Assembly: GCF_900078195.1 (NCBI RefSeq)
Contig: NZ_FJVE01000004.1
Coordinates: 186,001 to 250,000 of the forward strand
Reading direction: 5' to 3'
Length of the DNA: 64,000 bases
Origin: Clostridium sp. Marseille-P299
GTDB taxonomy: Bacteria > Bacillota > Clostridia > Lachnospirales > Lachnospiraceae
Below, one piece after another: positions 34,078 to 42,875 of this stretch. Position 1 is the first letter of the stretch. The number at the start of each line of letters is the position of its first letter. The position numbers and the translations under genes are program-made. The notes under the pieces were generated by a model. It saw only the letters and a program-made list of their open reading frames with translations. It was not told where the DNA came from and searched no databases.

Positions 34078-35807
34078 CTGTTCACCTCTTCATTCGATAA
34101 CTGGGAAAGACAGATTTCTTTATATATCTCACAAGTATTAAGTAACTCTTCATGTTTTGCAAAACCAACCATCTTACCTTCATCTAGTACTATAATACGA
34201 TCCGCATTCTTAATTGTTGTTGCTCTTTGTGATACAATAAATACGGTCATTCCTTTCGTTTTCGTCGCAATGGCTTTTCTTAATTTAGCATCGGTTGCAT
34301 AATCAAGTGCAGATGCACTATCATCTAGAATCAATATCTCTGGCTTTGAAACTAATGCTCTTGCAATGGTTAATCTCTGTCTTTGTCCTCCGGATAAGTT
34401 TTTACCACCCTGTGAAATTTCCTCATCCAAGCCACCAGCCTTTGAATCTACAAACTCCCTTGCCTGTGCAATATCAAGTGCTTCATAGATTTCTTCATCC
34501 GTAGCGTCTTTCTTACCCCACTTCATATTATCTCGTATGGTTCCTTTAAATAGTACCGCTTTTTGTGGAACTATTCCAATTTTTCCTCGAAGAGTAGAGA
34601 GTTTATAATCCTTTACATTGATACCGTCTACCAAAAGTGCACCCTTGGTTACATCATAAAATCTTGCAATTAAATTCACTAAAGTTGTCTTACCAGCACC
34701 AGTACCACCAATAATTCCTATTGTTTCTCCCGGTTTTATATCAAAGGATAAATCACTTAATGAAGTATCAGAATCGTTCTCATATGAAAAGGAAACATCT
34801 TTAAAAGAAACCTTAACCTCTGATTTTTTCATATTATCTATTTCTACGCTACCATCTACAATACTTGTGGTTCTATCAAATACTTCATTTACTCTTGCAA
34901 TGGAAGCCGTTGCCTTCGTTAGAGATACAATTAATAATGACATCGTAATTAATGCTAGTAAAATCTGAGACATATAATTAACTAATGCTATGACCTCTCC
35001 TTGGGTTAAACTTCCAATATTTACTTCAATTCCACCAAACCAAATGATAGCAATAATTGCAACATTAACAACAATATACGTTAACGGATTCATAAGCGCT
35101 GAAATCCTACCAACGGTTGCTTGGGTATGAAGCAAATCCTCACTAACTTCGTCAAACTCTCGCGTCTCTACATTTTGCTTTGAAAATGCACGGATGACAC
35201 GAACACCAACTAAGTTTTCTCTAGTCTTTTGAGATACTCGATCCAACTTATTTTGCACCTTCTTATACAAAGGGATACAATAAAATACAATTCCATAGAT
35301 AATAATCGAAAGTATTGGAACAGAAATCAAGAAGATAAGTGCGATTTTAACATGAATAGTAAACGCCATGATAAGTGCACCGATTACGATAAATGGAGAT
35401 CGTAAAAAGAGTCGCAATCCCATGTTTACACCCGATTGTACTTGATTGATATCACTGGTAATTCGAGTTATTAGCGTCGAAGTTCCAATTGTATCTAATT
35501 CAGAATATGAAAAACGATTGATATGGGCAAACATATCTTTTCTTATTTTCGTACCAAAGCCTACCGAAGCTACTGCAGCGAAATATTGTGCAGTTAGTGA
35601 ACAAACTAAGCCTATGACACCTAAAAGTATTAAGATAATCCCTCGATGATAGATATACCTACTATCATTGTTCTTAATACCAATATCTATGATCTGTGCC
35701 ATAATTACAGGAACTAGTAATTCGAATATTGCTTCTAGCATCTTGAATAATGGGCCAATGATACTTTCCTTTTTGTAATCTTTTAAATACTTAATAATCT
35801 TTCTCAA
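34074..35807 (-). CDS. Heterodimeric ABC exporter subunit with degenerate ATP-site residues
   Basis: Partner half-transporter of 577 aa, translated first. Six helices are followed by an ATPase domain with Walker A GGTGAGKTT and a canonical LSGGQ signature. The Walker B Glu is replaced by Asp (LILDDSASALD) and the switch His by Gln (IVSQRATTI), so its own Walker motifs form the non-hydrolytic site. The TTG at 35807 is preferred: AGGAG lies 9 nt upstream and it yields a family-like start MRKIIKYLKDYKK. The ATG at 35855 gives 16 extra residues without a good SD. No regulator is adjacent. Confidence 0.9.
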   Translation of the reverse strand: MRKIIKYLKDYKKESIIGPLFKMLEAIFELLVPVIMAQIIDIGIKNNDSRYIYHRGIILILLGVIGLVCSLTAQYFAAVASVGFGTKIRKDMFAHINRFSYSELDTIGTSTLITRITSDINQVQSGVNMGLRLFLRSPFIVIGALIMAFTIHVKIALIFLISVPILSIIIYGIVFYCIPLYKKVQNKLDRVSQKTRENLVGVRVIRAFSKQNVETREFDEVSEDLLHTQATVGRISALMNPLTYIVVNVAIIAIIWFGGIEVNIGSLTQGEVIALVNYMSQILLALITMSLLIVSLTKATASIARVNEVFDRTTSIVDGSVEIDNMKKSEVKVSFKDVSFSYENDSDTSLSDLSFDIKPGETIGIIGGTGAGKTTLVNLIARFYDVTKGALLVDGINVKDYKLSTLRGKIGIVPQKAVLFKGTIRDNMKWGKKDATDEEIYEALDIAQAREFVDSKAGGLDEEISQGGKNLSGGQRQRLTIARALVSKPEILILDDSASALDYATDAKLRKAIATKTKGMTVFIVSQRATTIKNADRIIVLDEGKMVGFAKHEELLNTCEIYKEICLSQLSNEEVNR

Positions 35808-36091
35808 TGTCCTCTTCTCCTGTATTATTTCAGAATATGTAATTACTTCTTGCATTATAATTAAGAAGTCATCTCTTCTTATTATATGTGTATCAAATAA
35901 ATTTTACAAGTTATAGCAAGAATAATCCTTAGTTTTGTTACATTTTCCTCTTCCAAAAATACTGCGAACACATGACTTACTTCTATATAAGATATCACAT
36001 AATTGTAATATCATACATTCTTTCATGCTAAAAGAATTATTGGTTCATTTTTTTACTACGATTTTTCGCAACTTTACTTCACAAAGCTAAT

Positions 36092-36118
36092 AAAAGGAGA
36101 CCGCAACGGTCTCCTTTT
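36092..36118 (-). terminator. Terminator of the polyamine operon
   Basis: Perfect 12-bp stem AAAAGGAGACCG/CGGTCTCCTTTT with a 3-nt loop. It lies 10 nt after the last gene. Confidence 0.9.
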
Positions 36119-36128
36119 ATTAATTATA

Positions 36129-37268
36129 TTAGGACAATCTCATTTTAAAATCTTCATATCCAAATGTTTTTATTACCTTTAATTCCTCTTCTTTTGTATA
36201 AACTGCAATTGAAGGCAAATTAATTCCATTAAACGTATTATTTTTTACCATACTATAGTGTGCCATATCACAAAATATCAAAAGATCATCTTTTTTTAAA
36301 GGTTCATCAAATGAGTAATCCCCTATAACATCTCCTGCCAAACATGTAGGGCCTCCAAGGCGATAGGTATATTTCTTTTCATTTGGCTTTCCAGCTCCAA
36401 TAATTTCTGGACGATAAGGCATTTCTAACACATCCGGCATATGACATGCAGCCGAGGTATTTAAAATCGCACAAGGCATTCCATTTTCATTAAAATCTAG
36501 TACTTTTGCAACTAAATATCCAGTATTTAATGCAACAGCCTCTCCAGGCTCTAAGTAAACATCCACATGATATGTTTCCTTCATATGATTAATGCACTTA
36601 ATCAGCGTCTCCACATCATAATCTGGCCTTGTAATATGATGACCTCCGCCAAAATTAATCCATTTCATTTTGTGTAGTATGGCTCCAAATTTCTGTTCCA
36701 CTACCTTAAGAGTTCGGACTAAAACATCTGAATTTTGCTCGCACATGGTATGAAAATGCAAACCTTCAATCCCAGTTAAATCAACATTCTTTAATTTATC
36801 AATTGTTACACCAAATCTAGAGCCTTTGATACAGGGATTATAAATATCTGTTTCTATCTCCGAATACTCTGGATTAATACGAAGTCCCACACCAATCTTT
36901 TTTCCACAATCAGTGATCATATCACGGTAAGTTATCCACTGATTTATGGAATTAAACACAATGTGATCCACGTAAGGTATAATTTTTGTTAGTTCTTCTT
37001 TCTCAAACGCAGGGTTGAAAATATGAGTCTCCTTGCCCATCTCTTCATATCCAAGTCTTGCCTCAAATAAAGAACTTGCTGTTGTTCCGTTAAGATACTG
37101 TCCAATCAGAGGATAAAAGTAAAACATTGAAAAACCCTTTTGAGCAAGTAAAATTTTACAACCAGTGCGGTCGATGACACTTTTTAAAAGTTCTAAATTT
37201 TTAATTAATAAACGTTCATCTACCACATATGAAGGCGTTGGAACGTGCGTAAAATCAATTTTATTCAT
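36129..37268 (-). CDS. nspC: Carboxynorspermidine/carboxyspermidine decarboxylase
   Basis: PLP-dependent fold-III decarboxylase of 379 aa that converts carboxyspermidine (or carboxynorspermidine) to spermidine (norspermidine). The PLP Lys is K44 in ILLAQKGFSM. HFHTMCEQ, NFGGGHHI and the substrate-site FCDMAHYSMVKNNTFNG near the C-terminus are typical of NspC. The ATG at 37268 follows GAGG by 6 nt; a GTG 12 nt upstream is less likely. It is last in the five-gene polyamine operon, separated from the dehydrogenase gene by about 90 nt that include a 15-bp repeat array. Spermidine is the more likely product because the operon makes putrescine (inference). Confidence 0.94.
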   Translation of the reverse strand: MNKIDFTHVPTPSYVVDERLLIKNLELLKSVIDRTGCKILLAQKGFSMFYFYPLIGQYLNGTTASSLFEARLGYEEMGKETHIFNPAFEKEELTKIIPYVDHIVFNSINQWITYRDMITDCGKKIGVGLRINPEYSEIETDIYNPCIKGSRFGVTIDKLKNVDLTGIEGLHFHTMCEQNSDVLVRTLKVVEQKFGAILHKMKWINFGGGHHITRPDYDVETLIKCINHMKETYHVDVYLEPGEAVALNTGYLVAKVLDFNENGMPCAILNTSAACHMPDVLEMPYRPEIIGAGKPNEKKYTYRLGGPTCLAGDVIGDYSFDEPLKKDDLLIFCDMAHYSMVKNNTFNGINLPSIAVYTKEEELKVIKTFGYEDFKMRLS

Positions 37269-37280
37269 CCCTGTCCTCAC

Positions 37281-37325
37281 TTTATAATATTAGACTTTAT
37301 AATATTAGATTTTATAATATTAGAC
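37281..37325. repeat. 15-bp tandem repeat just upstream of nspC
   Basis: Three units TTTATAATATTAGAC, TTTATAATATTAGAT, TTTATAATATTAGAC plus a decayed fourth, ending about 10 nt before the nspC start region. Read on the minus strand, each unit contains TATTATA. Confidence 0.9.
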
Positions 37326-37356
37326 GTTATAACTTTAAAACTCATTTAACAGGACT

Positions 37357-38577
37357 CTAATCTACAAGCTCTGGTGCAAAACTTTCTTTCCAAGGAAGTC
37401 CCCATGTATTTAATGCCTCCATAAATGGATCTGGATCAAATTCCTCAACATTATAAACACCCTTCTTATCCCATTTACCAGTCATGACCATCATTGCACC
37501 AATCATTGCTGGAACTCCAGTGGTATAAGAAATTGCTTGAGAACCAACTTCACGGTAGCATTCTTGGTGGTCGCAAACATTGTAAACGTAGTAATTAACC
37601 TCTTTACCATCCTTTACACCCTTATAAATGCAGCCGATATTTGTTTTACCAACAGTTCTAGGTCCAAGGCTTGCAGGGTCAGGAAGAACTGCCTTTAAAA
37701 ACTGTAATGGAACAATTTTCTTTCCTTCAAATTCAATTGGTTCAATGGAAGTCATGCCTACATTCTCTAAACATTTTAAGTGTGTTAGGTAGCTTTGTCC
37801 AAAGGTCATAAAGAAACGAATTCTTTTAATTCCTTTGATATTTAGAGCCAAGGACTCTAATTCTTCATGATGTAACAAGTACATATCCTTTTCCCCAACC
37901 TCAGGAAAGTTATAAACCCTCTTAATTTCCATAGGTTTTGTTTCTATCCATTCTCCATTCTCCCAATAGCTTCCGTTTGCAGAAACCTCACGAATATTGA
38001 TTTCAGGATTAAAATTCGTTGCAAATGGATATCCATGGTCACCTGCATTACAGTCTAAAATATCAATTTCATGAATTTCATCAAAATAATGTTTCATCGC
38101 ATATGCAGAGAAAACACCTGTAACACCTGGATCAAATCCGCTTCCAAGTACTGCAGTTATTCCAGCTTTCTCAAATTTTTCACGGTATGCCCATTGCCAT
38201 TTGTATTCAAATTTAGCAGTATCAAGTGGCTCGTAATTCGCTGTATCTAAATAGTTTGTTTTTGTCTCAAGACAAGCATCCATTATGGTCAAATCTTGGT
38301 ATGGTAGTGCAACATTAATTACAATGTCTGGTTTATATTCACGTATTAATGCTACTAATTCCTCTACATTATCTGCATCCACTTGTGCAGTTGTGATTTT
38401 AGTTCTTTTTGTGGAGTATTGATTCTCCATTGCATCTAACTTTTCTTTCATTGCATCACACTTAGATTTTGTTCTACTTGCAATACAGATTTCTTCAAAT
38501 ACATCAGCATTTTGCCAACATTTATGTACAACTACACCAGCAACTCCGCCAGCACCAATGATTAACGCTCTTCCCAT
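37357..38577 (-). CDS. Carboxynorspermidine/carboxyspermidine dehydrogenase (saccharopine dehydrogenase family)
   Basis: NAD(P)H-dependent enzyme of 406 aa that condenses L-aspartate semialdehyde with putrescine (or diaminopropane) to carboxyspermidine (carboxynorspermidine). The Rossmann motif is at the very N-terminus (LIIGAGGVAGVV). VNVALPYQDLTIMDAC and GSGFDPGVTGVFSAY are family hallmarks. The length and the adjacent decarboxylase separate it from true saccharopine dehydrogenase. The ATG at 38577 with GGAGG at 7 nt is chosen over a TTG 15 nt upstream. The upstream 250 nt, up to speB, are filled with decayed tandem repeats. Confidence 0.93.
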   Translation of the reverse strand: MGRALIIGAGGVAGVVVHKCWQNADVFEEICIASRTKSKCDAMKEKLDAMENQYSTKRTKITTAQVDADNVEELVALIREYKPDIVINVALPYQDLTIMDACLETKTNYLDTANYEPLDTAKFEYKWQWAYREKFEKAGITAVLGSGFDPGVTGVFSAYAMKHYFDEIHEIDILDCNAGDHGYPFATNFNPEINIREVSANGSYWENGEWIETKPMEIKRVYNFPEVGEKDMYLLHHEELESLALNIKGIKRIRFFMTFGQSYLTHLKCLENVGMTSIEPIEFEGKKIVPLQFLKAVLPDPASLGPRTVGKTNIGCIYKGVKDGKEVNYYVYNVCDHQECYREVGSQAISYTTGVPAMIGAMMVMTGKWDKKGVYNVEEFDPDPFMEALNTWGLPWKESFAPELVD

Positions 38578-38639
38578 TTCATTTCCTCCCAAAATCTATT
38601 TTTTACTTAAGTTAGCAGAAATCTATGCTAAACTAACAG

Positions 38640-38833
38640 CACTTGCATCTAAGCAAGCTTACTTAAATTAACGATACTTTCACCTAAACCGGCATCTATA
38701 TTACCTAAATTAAAATATTTTCACCTAAACTAGCATCTCTCTCGACTAAGCAAATAATATTATCGCCCTAGCTAACATCACTCTCAACTAAGTATAATAT
38801 TATCGCCCTAGCTAATATCACTCTCGACTAAAC
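38640..38833. repeat. Decayed tandem array of about 40-bp units at the 3' end of speB
   Basis: Two clear 40-bp units (38754-38793 and 38794-38833) containing ATAATATTATCGCCCTAGCT differ at a few positions. At least two more diverged units precede them (segments with TTTCACCTAAACTAGCATC and TTTCACCTAAACCGGCATC). The last unit contains the speB stop codon. Confidence 0.8.
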
Positions 38834-39673
38834 TAACATCAACAAAATCTCTCTTAATAACTTGCAAGCAAGGGCAGTTGAGGCACCACTTTGGTCATAT
38901 ACTGGTGATAACTCATTCATATCAAACGCTACTACATTCAATTTTGTAGCCTTTTTTAATGCGTTAAAAAGATCCATAAATGTAACGCCACCAGCCTCAG
39001 GGGTTCCCGTTCCTGGGAATACTGATGGATCAAGCACATCTAAATCAACCGTGATATACACTGGAACATCTTTAAGTTCTTCAAGTACATCCTCAAGGGT
39101 ATCAAAGTTAAATTTACAAGTGGTAATATGCTCTTTTGCCCAAGTAAATTCTTCTCTATCTCCACTTCGTATCCCAAATTGAAAGATTTTTTTATCTCCT
39201 ACTAAGTCATAACAACGTCTCATCACTGTCGCATGAGATAATGTAACTCCTAAATAATCATCCCTTAAATCTGCATGTGCATCAAAATGTATAATGTGAA
39301 GATTCGGATGCATCAAAACTGCACTTCTCACCATACCAAGGGTTACGAGATGCTCTCCACCAAGCATAATTGGTAGTTTTTTATCCTTAAGCAAATTAAG
39401 AGAAAATTCCTCAATCATTGCTAAAGCTCTTTCTGGATTACCAAACGGAAGCTCTAAATCTCCTCCGTCAAACACCGAATAATCCAGCAAGTCTTTGTCT
39501 TGATAAGGACTATAAGTTTCTATCCCATAACTTTCATTACGTATCGCAGCACTTGCAAATCTTGTACCAGGACGATACGATGTTGTACTATCAAAAGGCG
39601 CTCCAAAGATAACTAATTTGCTATCCTCATACTCCGCTTCACAACCAATAAATGTATGTATATTTCTATTCAT
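38828..39673 (-). CDS. speB: Agmatinase / ureohydrolase
   Basis: Manganese ureohydrolase of 281 aa releasing urea from agmatine to give putrescine, or from aminopropylagmatine to give spermidine. All metal ligands are visible: H108 (GGEHLVTLG), D131, H133 and D135 (HFDAHADLR), and the pair in ITVDLDVLDP (about 213-215). The gene starts 8 nt inside the end of speE, so expression is coupled to it. Its final codons and stop lie within the first unit of a tandem repeat array, so the last few residues may have been supplied by repeat DNA. Confidence 0.94.
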   Translation of the reverse strand: MNRNIHTFIGCEAEYEDSKLVIFGAPFDSTTSYRPGTRFASAAIRNESYGIETYSPYQDKDLLDYSVFDGGDLELPFGNPERALAMIEEFSLNLLKDKKLPIMLGGEHLVTLGMVRSAVLMHPNLHIIHFDAHADLRDDYLGVTLSHATVMRRCYDLVGDKKIFQFGIRSGDREEFTWAKEHITTCKFNFDTLEDVLEELKDVPVYITVDLDVLDPSVFPGTGTPEAGGVTFMDLFNALKKATKLNVVAFDMNELSPVYDQSGASTALACKLLREILLMLV

Positions 39674-40517
39674 TTCCGTGTAATAACTCCTTTACGTAAT
39701 TCGGCAAATAAAAACACCCTTTATGCAAATCTGTATTGTAATAACGAACCGATAACTGAAGGGCATTCCACATCTCCTCATTTAAATCACGAATCGGATC
39801 ATACTTCTTAGAAGCAAACCCAAACAGCCAATGTCCAGACGGATAGGATGGAATATGGCATTGATACACTGTACTAAGTGGAAATACGGAAGTTATATGC
39901 TTATGTGCCTTTTGCACAGTCTTTGAATGCTCATTGTAAAATGGGCTTTCATGCTGATTAATTAATATTCCATCTTCATGTAATGCCTTAAAGCAATTCC
40001 CGTAAAATTCTCGAGTAAATAAGCCTTCTGCTGGTCCAAAAGGATCTGCACAATCAACAATAATCAAGTCGTATTGATCTTGTTTACTTCGTACAAATCG
40101 GAGTCCCTCTTCAAAGTACATATGAACTCTAGGGTCATTTAACTTACAAGCAGTAAATGGCATGTACTGCATGCAAAGTGTTACTACATCCTTATCTACT
40201 TCCACCATATCAATGTTTTCAATAGAGTCATATTTTGTGAGTTCTCGTATCGTTCCTCCATCACCAGCACCAATAACTAATACATTCTTTACATTTGGAT
40301 GAACTGCCATTGGCACATGTGTAATCATTTCATGATAGATAAACTCATCCTTTTCAGTTATCATTAATTCACCATCTAACACAAGGATTCTTCCGTATTC
40401 GTAAGTCTCTAGTATATCAATTTGCTGTAGCTCACTAACGTGGCTAACCAATTGTTTTTTGCTTTTCATAGAAAAACGAACTTCCTTTGTGTGTTGATCG
40501 GTATACCAAAGTTCCAT
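39666..40517 (-). CDS. speE: Spermidine synthase-type aminopropyltransferase
   Basis: Aminopropyltransferase of 283 aa that moves the aminopropyl group of decarboxylated SAM to putrescine or agmatine. It has the N-terminal beta domain, then VLVIGAGDGGTIRELTKY (about 85-102), the acidic residue after strand 2 (DMVEVDKDV) and VDCADPFGPAEGLF (about 158). It needs decarboxylated SAM, yet no speD is in the cluster or elsewhere in the window. Its position between the decarboxylase gene and speB suggests agmatine could be its acceptor (inference). SD AGGGGG before the ATG. Confidence 0.94.
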   Translation of the reverse strand: MELWYTDQHTKEVRFSMKSKKQLVSHVSELQQIDILETYEYGRILVLDGELMITEKDEFIYHEMITHVPMAVHPNVKNVLVIGAGDGGTIRELTKYDSIENIDMVEVDKDVVTLCMQYMPFTACKLNDPRVHMYFEEGLRFVRSKQDQYDLIIVDCADPFGPAEGLFTREFYGNCFKALHEDGILINQHESPFYNEHSKTVQKAHKHITSVFPLSTVYQCHIPSYPSGHWLFGFASKKYDPIRDLNEEMWNALQLSVRYYNTDLHKGCFYLPNYVKELLHGNE

Positions 40518-40611
40518 CTTGTCCCCCTATTCTTGCACACGTTTTTACGCATAATTATGCCTTTTGGGCCTAATCTTTAATCTCGCGCTTTAACCCTTGC
40601 GCATTTAACAT

Positions 40612-42063
40612 CTATTCCAATACAATGTTGATATTTTCAATTTTCATATCCTCAGTTCCAGTCATAAAACAACCTTTTTCCTTGGCATAGGCAATATGAT
40701 TTAAGATGTCTTCTGTAATTCTTTCACCTGGAGCTAAAAGCGGAATTCCTGGAGGATAGCACATAACAAATTCTCCACTAATTGCACCTTTACTTTGATG
40801 AATCGGAATCGAACGCTTTTTGCCATAAAATGCTTCCTGCGGTCCCATTACGATTTGAGGATTAATATATTCATGGTCAAACATCCCTGCTTGATCTTTT
40901 TGGTGCAAGCGTTTAATTTCAGAAAGTGCAGAAATCAAACGTTCAATCTCTAAGTTGCGATCACCAGAGGATATAATCGCTAATATGTTTCCAATATCAC
41001 CAAACTCAATTTGGATTCCGTAATCATCTCTTAATAAGTCATAAACTTCAATGCCAGCTAACCCAATATTCCTTGTATGTATCGAAAGCTTTGTTGTATC
41101 AAAAGCATATACTGTATCATTGTTAACTAGTTCCTCCCCAAAAGCATAATATCCACCAAGTTTATTTATTTCACTTCTTGCATAAGTTGCAAAATCAATG
41201 GTTTTATCAAACATCTGCTTTCCATTAAGACTTAGGTTTTTCCTAGCAATATCAAGGGAGGATAATAACAAGTATGAAGCACTTGTTGTCTGAGTTAGGT
41301 TAATTACCTGTCTTACATAATCAGCATTTACTGTATTTTTAGTTAATAAAATAGAGCTTTGTGTTAATGAACCACCCGTTTTATGCATACTAACCGCAGA
41401 CATATCAGCACCAGCTTCCATCGCAGAAATTGGTAAATCTTCATGGAAGTAAAAATGAGTGCCGTGTGCTTCATCTACTAAAACCAACATCCCATGTTGA
41501 TGAGCAAGCTCAACGATTGCTTTTAAGTTAGAGCAGATTCCATAGTAAGTAGGGTTATTCACGAGAACAGCCTTAGCATCTGGGTTTTCAATAATTGCTG
41601 CTTTTACATCATCTACTGACATTCCAAGTGGTATACCAAGTTCCTTATTTATCCCTGGATTGATATACACTGGGAGCGCACCACAAACCACCAAGGCATT
41701 GATTGCGCTACGATGAACATTCCTAGGCATAATTACCTTATCGCCAGCTTTACAAACTGACATAATCATCGCCTGCACAGCAGCCGTTGTACCATTTACA
41801 ATAAAAAAGGCTTCATCCGCCTTAAATGCTTCGGCACACAAATGTTGAGCCTCCTTAATTACCGATACAGGATGGCATAGATTATCCAGTGGTTTCATGG
41901 AATTCATGTCAAGACTCATTGTGGTTTCACCCAAAAAATGCTTAAGTTCTTTATTTCCTCGTCCACCTTTATGCCCAGGTACATCAAAATGGGCCAAACG
42001 ATTTAATCGTTGCTCTTCAAGGGCTTGATGGATTGGAGTATCTTGTTGAGAAAGTGTCTTCAT
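40612..42063 (-). CDS. speA: Arginine/ornithine/lysine decarboxylase (fold I, SpeA of Bacillus type)
   Basis: PLP-dependent decarboxylase of 483 aa, without the flavodoxin-like wing domain of the large inducible E. coli enzymes, matching Bacillus SpeA/YaaO in length. The PLP Lys is near residue 228 in SMHKTGGSLTQ; VDEAHGTHFYFH binds the cofactor; the N-terminal FDVPGHKGGRG is diagnostic. Because speB follows in the operon, arginine to agmatine is the likely reaction; lysine or ornithine cannot be excluded. The start is less certain: the ATG at 42063 is preferred, since for the ATG at 42075 the GAAAGG directly touches the start codon. First gene of the polyamine operon. Confidence 0.92.
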   Translation of the reverse strand: MKTLSQQDTPIHQALEEQRLNRLAHFDVPGHKGGRGNKELKHFLGETTMSLDMNSMKPLDNLCHPVSVIKEAQHLCAEAFKADEAFFIVNGTTAAVQAMIMSVCKAGDKVIMPRNVHRSAINALVVCGALPVYINPGINKELGIPLGMSVDDVKAAIIENPDAKAVLVNNPTYYGICSNLKAIVELAHQHGMLVLVDEAHGTHFYFHEDLPISAMEAGADMSAVSMHKTGGSLTQSSILLTKNTVNADYVRQVINLTQTTSASYLLLSSLDIARKNLSLNGKQMFDKTIDFATYARSEINKLGGYYAFGEELVNNDTVYAFDTTKLSIHTRNIGLAGIEVYDLLRDDYGIQIEFGDIGNILAIISSGDRNLEIERLISALSEIKRLHQKDQAGMFDHEYINPQIVMGPQEAFYGKKRSIPIHQSKGAISGEFVMCYPPGIPLLAPGERITEDILNHIAYAKEKGCFMTGTEDMKIENINIVLE

Positions 42064-42132
42064 AGCTGTTCTCATCCTTTCAAAACATTTTTATATTTAA
42101 AATTTCCTTTTATGTCCATTTCATGTCGATTT

Positions 42133-42161
42133 AGTATACACGAAACAAAAATAAAATGCAA
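42133..42161 (-). promoter_or_regulatory. Sigma-A promoter of the polyamine operon
   Basis: On the minus strand TTGCAT (42156-42161), 17 nt, TATACT (42133-42138). About 65 nt upstream of the speA start. Confidence 0.65.
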
Positions 42162-42261
42162 GAGTAATATTAAACTTCATTCTTAGTATTACTGTTACTT
42201 TGATATAAATTTTTATATTTTTTCAAAAAAAGTTAGGCTATTCTAAGTTTCAACTTTACTA

Positions 42262-42300
42262 ATACTTAACTTAAAAACCTTGGTTTTAAGCCTTTTTTCA
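42262..42300 (+). terminator. Orphan hairpin with T-run upstream of speA
   Basis: CTTAAAAACC-TT-GGTTTTAAG followed by CCTTTTTTC on the plus strand. No plus-strand gene ends here, so if functional it would serve an antisense or unannotated transcript. Confidence 0.3.
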
Positions 42301-42340
42301 TTAAATCTAAAAATAAAATAATTTTTTTGAAAAAATATAA

Positions 42341-42382
42341 AAAAAATTACGCTTGTAAAATTGAAGTCATTTTACAAGCGTA
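42341..42382 (-). terminator. Terminator of the azlCD operon
   Basis: ACGCTTGTAAAAT (42349-42361) pairs with ATTTTACAAGCGT (42369-42381) and is followed by eight T on the minus strand. It lies 140 nt after the azlD stop. The remaining 42383-42521 shows nothing notable. Confidence 0.8.
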
Positions 42383-42521
42383 GTTCATAATCAGTTTTAT
42401 GTATAAATATTAATTTCATACGTATATTTCTTAAAAAAGTCTTAAGCTTCTTTTGTAGATGTTCAATCAAAGAACTTCGTTACTTACGATATTTTCACTT
42501 AATAATCTAATTTTCTAGTTC

Positions 42522-42875
42522 TTACATAATACGAATCAATACCATGTAGACTAACGTTCCAAGTCCAATACTTAATAATGTATTTCGCTTCTTGCTATGT
42601 ATAAATATTATAAAAAGCACCGCTATAATTTCAGGAATACCATAAGGAGTACTATTAAATTTTATACCCTTTAAACAATATACCACAAGCATCCCACTAG
42701 TCGCATAGGGAAGAGTTTTTCCAAGATAATCAATAATCTTTGGAGTATGTTCTCTCCGGCCAAAAATAAGAAATGGTAAAAACCTTGTTAGCATAGCTCC
42801 TATAGCAACCATAAGAATAATAATTAATGTCTGTGAGGTTGAAAAAACCATATTATTTGTCATTACTGCACTCAT
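42522..42875 (-). CDS. azlD: AzlD-family branched-chain amino acid export subunit
   Basis: Small membrane protein of 117 aa with four hydrophobic segments, the partner of AzlC in an exporter of branched-chain amino acids or their analogues. LTRFLPFLIFGRREHTPK is the conserved basic loop of the family. The ATG at 42875 is preferred over a GTG one codon upstream. The gene starts 23 nt inside the end of azlC in another frame, a strong coupling sign. In relatives both proteins are needed for transport (known for Bacillus AzlCD and E. coli YgaZH). Confidence 0.92.
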   Translation of the reverse strand: MSAVMTNNMVFSTSQTLIIILMVAIGAMLTRFLPFLIFGRREHTPKIIDYLGKTLPYATSGMLVVYCLKGIKFNSTPYGIPEIIAVLFIIFIHSKKRNTLLSIGLGTLVYMVLIRIM

